Source: Amaurobius ferox
Taxonomy: Eukaryota; Arthropoda; Arachnida; Araneae; Amaurobiidae
Length of the DNA stretch: 64,000 nt
Direction: 5' to 3'
Assembly (NCBI GenBank): GCA_951213105.1
Contig: OX578147.1
Location: 124,093,642-124,157,641 of the forward strand
Position numbers and translations under genes: made by a program
Shown: positions 10,640 through 22,135 of the stretch, in pieces
Numbering within the stretch: the first letter of the stretch is position 1
How the letters are laid out: each line of letters starts with the position of its first letter
The notes under the pieces: model-generated
Told to the model about the DNA's origin: nothing
What the model saw: only the letters and a program-made list of their open reading frames with translations
Database searches by the model: none

Positions 10640-11725
10640 AGATCAGGTTCCTCAATACTTTTTTTACTCGTGACCCACTTCTAAATTTTATTTACCTCCT
10701 TGGTCCGCTTCTGCTCTGTGCCTTAAACTCTGTTTCAGTTTGGAATGCAGTGTGGAATTAGATAGAAATGAAGCGACTTTTGCTTTCTGATTAATTGATA
10801 TGTCGGAAACGTTTAATAAAATCGTCAAAAGACTGCTGTACATTCCAGAGGTGTATGTAAGTTTTGTTTAACCGCTTGATCATTCAAACGTCATCAGCAA
10901 GTCAAGATCATCATAAAGTCAAACTTAGCTTAAAATAATGACTACAATGAAAACATAAGTGTGACTGTATGAAATTATTTTTGCATACTTAATTATTTAT
11001 ATCATCCTCATCATTGTCCCCCTCGGGGCAATGCTTCTCCAATTTTTAATTTCTAGCACCTCAAAATCCTTGTCCACACAATCGATCCATGTCAACTTCG
11101 ATCGTCCTGTAGATCTTTTTCTGATCTGTATGGACATCAACATTTTCTTTGTGATTCTTTGGTTATTCATTCTTTGCAAATGTCCTGCCAGTTGCATTCT
11201 GTAAACTTTAATGTTATTTAATTATGCCAGAATCTTTATAATTTGCTTAGTTCAATATGGTATCTTCTCCAAATACCATTTTCCGGAATTCCATCAAAAA
11301 TACTGCGCAAAAATTATCGTTTAAAGACGCAAAGAGCTTTTTCATCATGTCCTGTGTGAGTCCAGGTTTCTGAAGCATAAATTAAGGTAGGTTTTATGAA
11401 TAGTTTATATAGATATAATTTTGTTCTTCTACCAATCCGGTAAGATCTGAAAAACATTTCTTTATAATTCGTTTTTGGATAAATAGTTATATATTAAGAA
11501 TAATTAGATTTAATAATATGAAATACTTAATATGCAACTAATATTGTATTAGTTGCTTGGGAAAACGGGAAAGTTTATGAAGGTATGGTTACAGTGTTGT
11601 TACGAAAGTATGCTTGCAAAAAAGAATTTTCGGGCCCCAAATATTCTGTATTTTTACTCGTGACCTCCCGGGGGGGGGGGGGGGGGGGTGAGTCATGGTC
11701 CCTGTTGAGAACCATTTTTCAAGTT
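10640..11725. mobile_element. Possible hAT-like element ends surrounding the LINE fragment
   Basis: The left side has CAGGTTCCTCAATACTTTTT with ACTCGTGACCCACTT. The right side has ACTCGTGACC, a long poly-G run (about 11670-11688) and GTCCCTGTTGAGAACCATTT. These resemble the TTCTCAA-type ends of Charlie-like hAT MITEs in inverted orientation. The match is imperfect and the target duplication was not found. Confidence 0.35.
10997..11465 (-). pseudogene. C-terminal fragment of an RTE-like LINE endonuclease-reverse transcriptase
   Basis: Read on the minus strand the segment gives KPTLIYASETWTHTGHDEKA, then FLRSIFDGIPENGIWRRYHI, then after further stops MQLAGHLQRMNNQRITKK and a basic stretch followed by WIDCVDKDFEVLEIKNWR. 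This order (Y-SETW, DEKAL-VF-R-LR, NG-WRRR--EL, AGH--RM, W-DCV--DL--L---NWR) is the usual C-terminal end of craniofacial-development-protein-2-like/RTE-type LINE proteins in arthropods. Several in-frame stops (one right after VFKR, another after ELSKL) show it is dead. The polymerase core and endonuclease are absent. The clade call rests on recall of the motif order. Confidence 0.82.
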
Positions 11726-12049
11726 TGTTAGTGTCATTATTACGTCAATGTTTTATTTTCCTGTTTGTTACTATATTTAGGTCTGTGGCAGATACCTTTG
11801 TGTTTATTTTGTTATCATTGCAATAGCTAAATAAGCAAATTATGAATTCTGTTGTAGGATGATGGAACAGAAAAAAAGCAGGACACTGAAGAAAATATTA
11901 GGACAATATTTTGTTCCTTTTTACACAGTTCTATTAGACTTGTCATCGGAAGAAAACATTGACCTTTTATACCATCCGTGAGGAATTCCAGAAAGTGTTT
12001 AATAACGCCATTTAAATTTGAAACTGGAGTATTAATCAGTTACAGTTTA

Positions 12050-12410
12050 TATCCTTGTCCACACAATCGATCCATCTCAACTTCTGTCGTCCTGTAGATC
12101 TTTTTCTGATCTGTATGGACATAAACATTATGAATAGTTTATATAGATGCAATTCCGTTCTTCCACCAATCGGGTAAGATCTGAAAAAAAATTCTTGATA
12201 TCTATAATTCGTTTTTGGATAAGTAGTTATATATTAAGAATAATTAGATTTAATTATATGAAATACGTAATATGCAACTAATATTGTATTTGTGGTTGGT
12301 GCAAACGGGAAAGTTTAGGAAGGTATGGTTGGAGCGTTGTTATGAAGGTATGATTACAGAAAAGAATTTTCGGGACCCCAAATATTCTGTCTTTTTACTC
12401 GTAGAGATCA
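12050..12410 (-). repeat. Second, internally deleted copy of the LINE-bearing segment
   Basis: CTTGTCCACACAATCGATCC and GATCTTTTTCTGATCTGTAT at about 12053-12120 repeat 11070-11133. The text then jumps to the equivalent of about 11395 (GAATAGTTTATATAGAT) and runs on to ATATTCTGT. The copy therefore lacks about 270 bases of the 11-kb copy. Confidence 0.85.
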
Positions 12411-13140
12411 ACTTGGAGATTCTCACAGAACTACCAGAAAGTAGGTTTTGAAGGACTAAGAAGACTGACTATTTTGTTACTGTAGTTTTAAATTTGGCTT
12501 ATGTAGCTATATTTTGTTGGTGTGGTTATGTTTTATTAAAAATTGAAGTTGGCATTTAACTTAATTGTACGCATGTTTTAACAAGTTCTTACATCAGCAA
12601 TGTTCTCCCTTCCTACATTTGGGCACACAGAAGTACTTCAGCAAGTGCATCTACTATTTTAAACTTTTATTAATAGGTTAAATTTTCTCAATTTCGATTG
12701 AAATTGAACTTAATTTGTGTAAGTTTCAAAATGGTGTTATTTACATCTGTCACAGCTATAATATTTACATCTGTCACAGTTACAAATTACAATAACTTTC
12801 TCAAGTTATTGTAATTTTTTTTATATAAAAAAAAGTATTTGTAATTAAAAAAATCATTTACAGAATGCTAACATGCGCCGTTCTAATGATATTGTAGTTT
12901 TTCTTATTTAAAGTACTTTTAATTAAATTAATCTTTTATTTATCGATAACGATTCATGATGCTGTAAGCTTTAAATTTAAAACAATATTTATACCATTAC
13001 TAGATTTTAATCTTTGCAATTGCCTCCTCCCAGCGATTGCTAGGGGATTACACTACACTACCTAGCTTCGTAGTTCCGCTTGTGTATGCTATTTTAATGA
13101 GTGAATTTTTTATTTGTCATTTTCCCCAAGGCTTTTTAAA
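12411..13140. other. AT-rich stretch with a hairpin, no gene
   Basis: A 15-base motif TTACATCTGTCACAG occurs twice near 12740-12780. A perfect 14-bp inverted repeat AATTACAATAACTT / AAGTTATTGTAATT, with a four-base spacer, lies at about 12787-12818. No coding sequence is recognised. Confidence 0.6.
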
Positions 13141-13149
13141 ATTGTGACA

Positions 13150-13290
13150 TATAGCAAGTTTCTTGTTACTATTGTATAGATATTGGCTATTCCATGCTGA
13201 CAACCTCATAATAAGCGCAAAACCGGTCTATGAATGGGCTGTATTACCGTTTACTATAGTAAGCATATCCTGTAGTCTTATATTTCGAAG
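13150..13290 (+). repeat. Fragment of a repeat family also found at 19.9 and 51.6-52.2 kb
   Basis: GCTATTCCATGCTGACAACC, ATAATAAGCGCAAAACCGGT and TCTATGAATG match GTTATTCCATGCCGATGAAC, ATAATAAGTATGAAACCGGT and TTATGAATACTG at about 52037-52095. Confidence 0.7.
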
Positions 13291-14455
13291 AACAATTAAT
13301 ATGGTGCTGCCATCTGATGGCCAGATTCACAAACTAAGTTTGAGAAACTTCGTTTTTTTAAGCTAATATGTGGTGCTGCCATCTGCTGACGAGACTGAAA
13401 CATGAAATCAAAAGATGAAAAGCTTTTCAGGAAATAAATGTAGATAAATAAATTATATAAAGGTTATATAATATAAAGGTTAAAAGTTTTTAAAAAATAA
13501 TGGAAATAAATCAAAAATAAGCGAATTGACATTGTAAAATATTGGTACTGGGCAAGCAATATATGCAGGGAGATTATAAATAATCCCTTTTCAGTGATTT
13601 CTATAATGCATTAGTATGCAGTTGCAGTTGTTGAAGTATGTAAATTGGACATGCGACCAAATAAGCGAAAACAATTTCAGAAAAATGCAGTTTAAAAAAA
13701 GTCACTAGAACTGAAAAGTACAAGACGCACAAAAAATGTATAATCTCCTAGAACGTAATTTTAAGGAAAGTGAACCAGAAATATAAATCCTGATTAATAA
13801 AAAGTATGTTTTTTTTTATGTGATCATTCATCAAGCAGCAACAAAATTACTATTGTTTTTATAGAACACAAGTGTGTTTTTATTGTTTTTATAGTTTCGC
13901 AAGAAAAATACACTTGGCATCAAGCCATCATACTTTGCGTGATTTCTGATACACCAAAAGCCATGAACGAAAAATAATCTGCAGAGTGCAGTAGATACGG
14001 TAAATGATGAATATGAAGCAATATTTTTTTATAGAGTTTCGAAAAACAACTATTCTATAACGATTTTATCACTTTTTGTGCCAACAATAGCTTTCTATAC
14101 TGCACGCAATTAATAAGTCCATGATATCAATAAAGCCAACATCCAACAAATTATATACTAAAACTAAACTATCACCCACGATTATATTCAGATGATCACT
14201 GCAAAAGATCTTGCTGAAAAATTTCAAACATTTTAGAAACATGTAAAAATCCGGTATTTTATTTATTCTACAGATAAGTTTAAAACATGAAAACACGACA
14301 CAGGATATAATTATTGCTATTGACGAGGCTTTGCAAAACACTGCTAAAAACGACGAGGGAGCTGCGGAATTTTCATTCGTAAAAAAGCTTTTGATGTCAT
14401 CTGGGAATTTGTTATTTTATCCGCTCTTCATTTTTGCGACATTGCTTTTGACAAT
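13291..14455. other. AT-rich stretch, no gene
   Basis: Only short, motif-free open frames are present, including a 90-codon minus-strand frame at 14341-14069. A direct repeat of TGGTGCTGCCATCTG at about 13300 and 13371 is the only local structure noted. Confidence 0.5.
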
Positions 14456-14459
14456 ACCA

Positions 14460-14630
14460 TAGCCGCTAAATAAAAACGAAAATTAAATTAAAACTGCAAA
14501 TTCTTTGTAATTTCATATAATTATCCATGTTACTTCGTGCAATCAAACCGCATTTAATAAATTGCGAAAGAACGAGAGAAAACGGTCTGTTGGGAAAGTC
14601 GTGTGCTGCCTACATCAGATTTTGTGTTTT
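14460..14630 (+). repeat. Right-end fragment of dispersed repeat family A
   Basis: It ends GTGCTGCCTACATCAGATTT and carries the same upstream blocks as 3.03-3.23 kb and 10.33-10.49 kb (AAAATTAAATTAAAA, GTGCAATCAAACC-GCATTTAAT). Confidence 0.75.
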
Positions 14631-14673
14631 TCTATTTATATTTCATGTATTCAATATTTGTCCATAGTTAACC

Positions 14674-15365
14674 CGGGCCGTAGACAAAATTGAAAAAGGG
14701 CTAGAGGGAAATTCAAGGGGGGGGGGGGCCTTAAAAGTCTTGAAGGAGGGGCTCATCAAAAACACAATTAATCATTAGCATTTATAAATCATAATAGCTA
14801 CTATTATATATTTCAATTCATATAAATTATTAAAAAAGAATAACATATTTATATTTGCAAGCGAAGAGCTGATTATTAATATACGTACAGCTACTATGCA
14901 TCAATATTAATATATAATAATTACAATTGATTTTAATGTGAGCATTAACTAATAATAAAGCTGTTAATAATTTGTAGAAACATTCTGACAGTTAATACAA
15001 GCTAATACTTAATATTAACTCTTACCTACTTATCAGGTGATTTTGAATCTATAATGTATAGCAGTGAACCCCACAATAATACAAAAGTATCTTAAATACT
15101 AGTGTCACATTTAATGAAAATATTTTTAAATTAAATATGTAATTAAATAGATCGTTAGTATTCAACTAAATTAAAAAATCTTTGAAACAAAGTAATTTAT
15201 GAGAAAATCTCAAAGAAGTATTTTATGCCAAATTTGAATGAAAGCTTATATGAAATTTCACATCACTGCTAAAAATTTAATATTTTTATCAGGGAGCTGA
15301 GTATACCTCTTGGAGGGGGGGGGGGGGGCTTAGTCCCCTATAGTCCCTGCCTGGCTAGGGCCCTG
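14674..15365. mobile_element. Complete hAT-like MITE with an 8-bp-type target duplication
   Basis: The left end is CGGGCCGTAG and the right end is CCTGGCTAGGGCCCTG, inverted with respect to each other. They are flanked by AGTTAAC(C) at 14666-14673 and AGTTAAC(T) at 15366-15373, seven of eight bases identical, as expected for hAT insertions. The interior is AT-rich and non-coding, with poly-G runs near 14718-14729 and 15315-15328. The left third matches the truncated copy at 4754-4990. Confidence 0.85.
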
Positions 15366-15789
15366 AGTTAACTTGCAATTGATGCGTTCACATTTAATGG
15401 AAAATATTTCTATTATGGTTGCATTGAGATATGCTATGTTCTTTTTGAATTCGACGATTTGAGTTAATACATACATTACATTTTAATACCATTTACTTTC
15501 ATAGCATAATATACACTGTTATTTTTAAGAATTGAGTAGACTACTTTTGAGAAATATCATTACTACTCTATAGGAGGTAATGCTATCGAAATCATATATT
15601 TCGAATAATTCATGTTCTAATCACGTGAAATACAGATTCTTTTTTTCCTTGTATTTTTTCCTAATGTATCTACATATAAAATGTTATAGCGATACGTGCA
15701 TTCGTTTCTGAGGTATAGTGCCGAAACATCACGTACACTACAGACCACACACACGTACGCATACAAAGACATACACGTACACCAAACAT

Positions 15790-15999
15790 CGGTAGCCCCG
15801 GGTTCGATTCCAGCCGCTGCCAAAACTGCCGCTGTGCTCACGCGGAGTACGATCACGTTAAACATGTGGGTCCGTAAGTCCTTCCGAGAGGTTGGTGGTA
15901 GGGGAAGGAGGGTACGTCCCTGTGGATGGCACTTCCCGGCCGTCCAAACAGTTACCTTACACCTTTCTGGTAGGTCGGACGGTCTGGGTCTCAACAACA
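15790..15999 (+). repeat. SINE with a tRNA-type head (5'-truncated) and CAA tail
   Basis: The element starts CGGTAGCCCCGGGTTCGATT, in which GGTTCGATTCC is a canonical pol III B box. The A box half is missing. The body (GGAGTACGATCACGTTAAAC, CTTCCGAGAGGTTGGTGG, GGCCGTCCAAACAGTTACC, CTTTCTGGTAGGTCGGACGG) ends in CTGGGTCTCAACAACA. It is flanked by the target duplication ACGTACACCAAACAT / ACGTACACCATACAC (15775-15789 and 16000-16014). The body is shared with the 5S-headed SINEs at 22769-23583, except that this copy lacks a 33-base insert found there before GGCACTTCC. Confidence 0.88.
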
Positions 16000-16085
16000 A
16001 CGTACACCATACACATACAAACACGCGTACACATATAACACACACCATATACAGCCGGACATTTTTCCGAAAATGTTTCACACTT

Positions 16086-16134
16086 CGGCCGTCCAAATAG
16101 ATGCTCATGTCCTTGTTGACGGTCTGGGTTTTCA
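16086..16134 (+). repeat. Short SINE tail fragment
   Basis: CGGCCGTCCAAATAG followed by GACGGTCTGGGTTTTCA joins two parts of the SINE body/tail with the middle shortened. A short duplication ACACTT flanks it. The same short form occurs at 44301-44360, and an inverted relative at 22632-22690. Confidence 0.7.
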
Positions 16135-16227
16135 ACACTTATTTAAGAGATCCTCAAAATTTCGAATTCGAAAATTTTCAGGAAAACAATATTTTTACTG
16201 TGTTATTTTATGGGAAAGTAAAAATAT

Positions 16228-16740
16228 AAATAGGGATCATATAGTAATTACGTTTTGTTAAGGGGGATCATATGGTAATTACGTTTTCTTCAAGAAAAGA
16301 CCGTAGCAGGAGGTGTGTGTGTGTGTGTGTGGGGGGGGGGGAGATCAAACCCACTCCACTCCAAAAATTTCGATCAGCTTCACTTTTAATTATCGATTAT
16401 TTTGTTAAAAATTTTTTTGGTTTGTTTGGTTTAGTGCCAAATTTTAAACTTTGTTGAATTTTATATTTTTGTCTCGCTATGACCCATCCTTTCCTAAGTA
16501 TCTAAATCTAGAAAATGTTAAATATTGCACTTAAAGAGCCAACTGAAATAAGAAAATCCCCCCCACACCGATATTCGTTCTGGCTATGGGTCGTATAGAG
16601 ATTACGGTTCAAATCGTTTAGCAAAGGGAATCATATAGTAATTACGTTTTGTTAATGGGAATCGTATAGAAATTACTTTTTGTTAAGAGGGATCGCATAT
16701 AGTGATTACGTCTTCAAGGATCGTATGGTAATTATTAATA
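16228..16740 (+). repeat. 30-bp minisatellite-like repeats in two clusters, with GT/poly-G run
   Basis: The unit GGGATCATATAGTAATTACG plus TTTTGTTAAG occurs twice near 16232-16290 and about four times, with substitutions, between 16594 and 16735 (ATCGTATAGAAATTACT, ATCGCATATAGTGATTACG, ATCGTATGGTAATTA). Between the clusters lies a (GT)n run with ten G near 16316-16340. Confidence 0.85.
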
Positions 16741-17470
16741 TTGATCAAGAGAGGTGTGTGGTTCGCGTGCTTCTGGGAATTTAATGGAACGCAAGTACTG
16801 CGGATGATGGGAGGAAATATTTTACGTTACTTTTTACACCCCCGTCATCTTGAGGCAATAATAAAAATAACCTTGTACGACCAATAAATTGGCAAAAAAT
16901 CGATATTAAGGGGGGGGGGGAGGGGGAAATAGCATAAATTACAACTTATATTTACTAGATCTTGCTGAAAATCTAAAACTTTTGTTAGTGATTAAAATAA
17001 GCATACAAAATTTTATGAAAATCGGTTAATTATTTCGAGAGATATTGCGCTGCGAACAAGTAAAATTTGAGGTTAAAAATATCGAACTCCCCAAAAGTCC
17101 GTAAGCCCCTTAAGATTACGTTTGAAATAATTCTTCCAATTTTTGGTCGAATCGCTCAATTGGTCGAAAGATATCATGTACGCAGGTACACAAATTGAAA
17201 TCATCATTGATTCGTAATCAGGGATGATTATAGTTCCATCAAAATCCTAGAGTCAAATATTTATGGATTTTATTTCGCATCAGCTGTTAACAAAAAGTTA
17301 CTAAATATCATGAATTTATACAATCGCACCATCGAATAAAAATTAACATACTTTTAATTTTAAAGTATAATTAAGTTACAGGAAAGTTTATAATTTAAAG
17401 TAAAATCATATAAATTTGAACAGTGAAATTAAGCGACTTTCTACAGAAAAATACTAGAAAAACACAAACA
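16741..17470. other. AT-rich stretch, no gene
   Basis: A poly-G run lies near 16911-16926. The remainder (GAGAGATATTGCGCTGCGAACAAG-like text) gives no recognised feature. Confidence 0.5.
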
Positions 17471-18003
17471 TCCTTACTCCTGGCAATATTCTAATCTTCA
17501 ATCTGGTAGAAATAAAGCTCAATTCACTAACAAATTGAATGAAAGGGGATTAAATGACAAATCTTGTAAGTTGTCTTGGCCTAAGCACAGAATACTATAT
17601 TAATCTGTTTCAGTGCAATATTTCCTTAAATATGTGCTATCTTTATCATTTTGTCCCACCGTTAAGTGGGAGCCCAAAAATTGGAAAAGGCTCATTAAGT
17701 TGTTCCCCTCCACGGTAATCTTTAGTAAAAGGAAAAGGTCCTTACTCCTGGCAATATTCTAATCTTCAATCTGGTAGAAATAAAGCTCAATTCACTAACA
17801 AATTGAATGAAAGGGGATTAAATGACAAATCTTGTAAGTTATCTTGGCCTAAGCACAGAATACTATATTAATCTGTTTCACTGCAATATTTCCTTAAATA
17901 TGTGCTATCTTTATCAATTTGTCCCACCGTTAAGTGGGAGCCCAAAAATTGGAAAAGGCTCATTAAGTTGTTCCCCTCCACGGTAATCTTTAGTAAAAGG
18001 CGA
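17471..18003 (+). repeat. 268-bp tandem duplication
   Basis: TCCTTACTCCTGGCAATATT starts at 17471 and again at 17739. The copies stay almost identical through CCCACCGTTAAGTGGGAGCC to ACGGTAATCTTTAGTAAAAG, so the event is recent. The second half of the unit also occurs at 22150-22240. Confidence 0.95.
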
Positions 18004-20850
18004 AAGATTACCTCGACTTTTGAAGGGAAACCAGAGCATAAACACAAAAATTGTAAAAATATCATAAATAATTTACTTTTGAAAAATAAACTGGTAGCTA
18101 TGTAAAACTGTTTAGAAATTTGCAAATATACGCAACCGGTGTGTTGGTGCCATGAAGCGGTTAGAAATTCTTTGCATGAAGGCTAAAAGCATGTATATTC
18201 TTTGTGTTGCATGTATATTCTATATGTATATTCTTTGCTAAAAGGATCTATCTAGTCACAAACTAATATATATACAGGTAGTATAGAATATATAGTATTC
18301 TGTGTATCTAGTCTTCATGGTTGGTGCAAAAACTAAATATAAATACAATCCCGAAGAAATACTTTGCATTCAATTTAATTCAATTTCAGAACGTATAAGG
18401 AAAGTATGGATTTAAAATACACACGATAACTTGCATATAAAAAAAATTGAAACTTTATGGAATATTCACATACATAGGGTTATCTATATCCTCAAATATT
18501 ATAAAACGCTAAATTAAATGAAAATTAATGAATGTACTGGTAACTGTATGAAACTGTTCAGGAATTTAATTTTACTTTACTTCATTTGTAAATATACGGA
18601 AACAGTGTGTTGATGTAAAACTTAAATGTAAATCTTGTGAGAAAATTTTGAAGAAATACTTTGCATTCAATTCAATTATAGAATCTATAAAGCAAAAGTT
18701 TCAAACTTTATAGAATATTCACATACAGTTAAGGTAATCTATTTCTTCAAATATTGTCGAACATTAAACTAAAATGAAAAGTAAAATGAACAATTATGAC
18801 AATTTTCCTTTTGCGAAGCAATACTTTACGAAGATCTAAATTTTATAGCCCCGCCCAAACGTTAGAGACCAATCTACAAAATTGATATGAGAAGGTAATA
18901 TAAAATTCTTAAGATTATAGTTCATAATTAATTGTAAAATTAATAATTGTAAAATAAAAAAATATTAAGAAGATTTTCTTGAAAGAAGAAAATCAAAATG
19001 TAATGTGTCTTTAATTAAAGTTGATTTCGGATATGCTACAATTGAGATTTACAACTAGACCAGTCCTATCATCATTGATGAAGCTTTTAGAATTCAAAAT
19101 GTTAGTATATGACAATGAAATTACGCTTAATTAATAAGGAAAATCTGAGATTATTGTAGTTTCTTGGTGACTCAATTTTGTTCCTATATATTTCCATTGA
19201 ATGTCGTTTTTTGAGGCTCACTACTTTAGAATGTAGTCAGGACTCTCCCGAAAAATTTAAAAACCTGGTATTGGCATAGAAACCCACTGTCTTAAATACA
19301 ATAACATTCTTTCTGTAGTTTATAATTACATTGGAAAGCTGATTTTTAATATTTCTGAATTTTATAGTCACTCCCACTGAGAAAGACAAGCCTTAAACAA
19401 CAAATATGCTAGAACGCCTTCAGCTAATGCGTTGAATTTTAGGTAATTGACTAATAGCACATACTAAATTCGATTACCTGCAAAACCAGGGAGAAAAACT
19501 AGCTTTCCTTGCGAGAAAATAAAATCAAACTGCGTTATGCGATTAGTTACAGTTATACAGATATATTTCGTTTCATAAATTTTTAAATTGGATTGGAAGA
19601 TGACACACCAACCACGTCCCCCTACTACAGGCTCAAATCACAAATCTCAAGAAATAAAAGTTATTATTGGCGTAAAAAATTTCTTTTTTTTTTACATTAC
19701 GGAATATTTGAAGTTTCTAAACTTTGTTTGAAATTTCTCAATTTGATAGTCACGCCCACTAAATAGTCAGTCTTTCGTCGGGTAGCAGCCAACCGAAAAC
19801 GCCCAAATTTGAGGAGACAAAGACTGCTTACACATTTTTAGTTAAACAAAATTAAGGTTTGAAGAAACAAAATTTATTTCTCCTTCCTGGAGGGCTCTTG
19901 TAATTTTGAATTTGGTCTTTACAGCTTCGTGTACCTCAAGGTAATTGTGAACGAATTTTATGCCGGTTACTTAGAAGGACTGAAATTGTCATTTTCCACA
20001 GAAGTTTGTAAAATTGCGCTTAATATCCAAGTTGTTTTGCTGATATTGCAGTTAATGGTTATTCTGTGCTTTGTGGAAATAATGCCATTTAAAGTCATTA
20101 TAATTACACATTTACACATAATTTTATTTTCCCGCGGCCGCCCAGCCCGAAAAAACGTACAAACTTACTGCTGTATTTTGTGGGACTCTAAAAATAGAAG
20201 CTAGTCACCCGCGCGAAAATCTGAAGACCATATATATATAATAAGCGCGATATCTAATCAATCTAATAAGCTATCCATGGATAATGTTATCTGCATTGGG
20301 CGTGTCTCTCTTATTTTGGGGAACGCATCTTTTTGGTGGGTTCTTGTATTTTTGAATGTTTTAGATACTATCTTGACGAAACACAGAGACAGAAAGTCCT
20401 AAAAACTAAATGAAGTAGAGGACCATTACGGACTATTTTCCATAAGTTAACGTGGAAAACCGGAGCAATGTCTTCTTAAGTGCGAGATTATTGTAGTGTT
20501 TTAATAGCTCAAAGTTTTGATAATGTAACACTATGAATAGCTTGTGAAGTCAAGAGTCACGCCCACTTCTTCAGCTACTTGTTACAAATCTAAAAAATAC
20601 CACGAAATCTGTTAATAAATACAACAGTGTTTCAGTAATTTATGATAATGAATAACTGTATTCCTTTTTAACAGTCCACAATATGAGATCCAGACCTATT
20701 CTAAATGCCAAGCTGTGAACCAACAAATAAGGTAGAGCTTCTAACGTTTACATTAAGTAACCATAAAAATATAAGATGATGCATTACATTTTAGAAACTT
20801 GTTCAATTTTGACTTAAATGATAATGGGCTCATGACATGAAATTGCATCA
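17640..20850 (+). repeat. Degenerate long-period repeat block (copy 1)
   Basis: Landmarks in order are CCCACCGTTAAGTGGGA, GGTAGC/GGTAAC-TGTATGAAACTGTT (18091, 18528), ACTTTGCATTCAATTCAATT, GCCCAAACGTTAGAGACCA, TTGTAGTTTATAATTACATTGG, and GATAGTCACGCCCACTAAAT (19370, 19744, 20555). The same landmarks in the same order recur at 22.14-24.92 kb, and weaker ones at 27.2-29.1 kb. No coding capacity is seen. At 19.86-20.36 kb it includes a fragment of the family that is tandemly repeated at 51.64-52.17 kb. Confidence 0.8.
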
Positions 20851-21042
20851 ATAGTAAGAATAAATAAGTTCATTTTTATATTAATTATGGAAGTTGCTTG
20901 AATTTTTCTTAGTTGGAGAATGCAGTTTGGAGTAAACTGCATTGCGAAGAAATTATAAAATACTCTCTTCGAAATAGTAAATGATCCATAGTACTAAAAA
21001 ACGACCGTAGTATTAATTGTTAGTTTTCTAATTTTTAATTGT

Positions 21043-21203
21043 AAGGGACAGCGCGAACGCAGTCTCACTACCAAAAATTATGCACCCCAAGCAATCGCAA
21101 TTTGCGAATGTGGCGAACGTCAACCTCTCGATGTGCAATGAGAGGCCTCTGCTCGGGGGAGCCTCCTTGTTGATCAAGGCTGTCCCCAGTGCCAGGTAAG
21201 TAT
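21043..21203 (-). ncRNA. U1: U1 spliceosomal snRNA
   Basis: U1 snRNA base-pairs with 5' splice sites as the core of the U1 snRNP. On the minus strand the RNA starts ATACTTACCTGGC (5' end at 21203), the exact splice-site-pairing sequence. It continues with TTGATCAACAAGGAGG (stem-loop I; the usual 70K loop is GAUCACGAAG, so two positions differ), CATTGCAC (the U1A/SNF loop) and GCATAATTTTTGGTAG containing the Sm site ATTTTTGG. It ends with the terminal stem-loop TGCGTTCGCGCTGTCCC. Length is about 161 nt, against about 164 in other animals. Just downstream AAAATTAGA fits the 3'-box consensus (AAARNNAGA), which favours a real gene over a processed copy. A weak PSE-like CTACCACTACC lies about 50-60 bases upstream. 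There is no A-tail or target duplication. Expressed status cannot be judged from sequence alone. Confidence 0.92.
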
Positions 21204-21244
21204 GACATAAAATGAAGATTGAAACTACACTATAAAAATATTTA

Positions 21245-21365
21245 AATGTGGGTAGTGGTAGATACTTGAACTTATACATTCTTCAGTTCTGCATTTCTTT
21301 CAAATCGGCTATAAAAAGCAGTTCTTCAATTCTGCATTTCTTTCAAATTTACTATAAAAAACCGT
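21245..21365. repeat. 42-bp tandem duplication upstream of the U1 gene
   Basis: TTCTTCAGTTCTGCATTTCT...CTATAAAAAGCAG is followed by TTCTTCAATTCTGCATTTCT...CTATAAAAAACCG. It lies roughly 80-160 bases upstream of the U1 start, in the region where snRNA distal elements are found, but no known factor site is identified. Confidence 0.6.
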
Positions 21366-22135
21366 TATCGATTTTTAATGACATAAAAAACCTCCATATT
21401 ATTTAATTGTTCATTTGTTGAGAAAAGACCTGAATTATAAGACTGTGTCAGTCTACGCCAACAAATCTTCAGATAGATGGCTCTACTTCCAGTATAAGAT
21501 GTAAACAAAAGTAGTTACAGTAGCACATGAAAGCTTTTACAATATTTCCTGCATGAAGCTAGAAGGGTCTTCCAGAAACTACGAAATCTTACAGCTTAAT
21601 GGTTTCCTTTTGCAAATCACACAGAATAAAAATAATGTTTCAATAAATATCCCAGCGATCAGGTAGCATTCAATAAATGGATTAAACCGATTTCTTGAAC
21701 AGAATAGTTATTCATTATACTGAAATTTTGAAACAATTTAAACAGGTCATGCCAAAAACAATTATTTTTAAGATACTCATTATTTTAACTTTTTTCGCAA
21801 ATCAAAAGCAACATTCAGTTTCATTTAATTTGTTTCTTTTTTAAAAGCAATAAATTTTGCTTTCATTTTATATTAAGTAAATTAAATTCATTCAACGTGT
21901 TGTTTTCATTTTGAATGAGTAAATTTTCTAATATATTACAATGCTCATACACATTAAAGGAAAAATATTTTTACTATTTCATTATTTCTATTGTGGTTAT
22001 ATATTTATTCAAGTGACGTAATGGTTCAGCATGTCTTACGATCATGGTTAGTGCTTAATAAAAGTCAGTGCTTAGTAAAAGTTAGTGCTTAATAAAAGTC
22101 AAAACTTAAGAAATTGCATTATTCTAAGTTGCATC
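21366..22135. other. AT-rich stretch with a small tandem repeat
   Basis: Nothing coding is recognised. AGTGCTTAATAAAAGTC is repeated about three times at 22050-22102. Confidence 0.6.

Noticed and set aside
11668..11690. Long poly-G run as a G-quadruplex or functional element
   Set aside because: Poly-G/poly-C runs recur in many repeats of the window (14.7, 15.3, 16.3, 16.9, 36.6, 57.5, 60.9 kb) and look like replication-slippage or assembly-length artefacts. No specific role can be supported.
15617..16138. 173-codon minus-strand and 134-codon plus-strand frames
   Set aside because: Both are read through the SINE at 15790-15999 and the CA-rich flanks. They have no codon bias or domain, and similar frames occur in the other SINE copies (22.6-23.4 kb).
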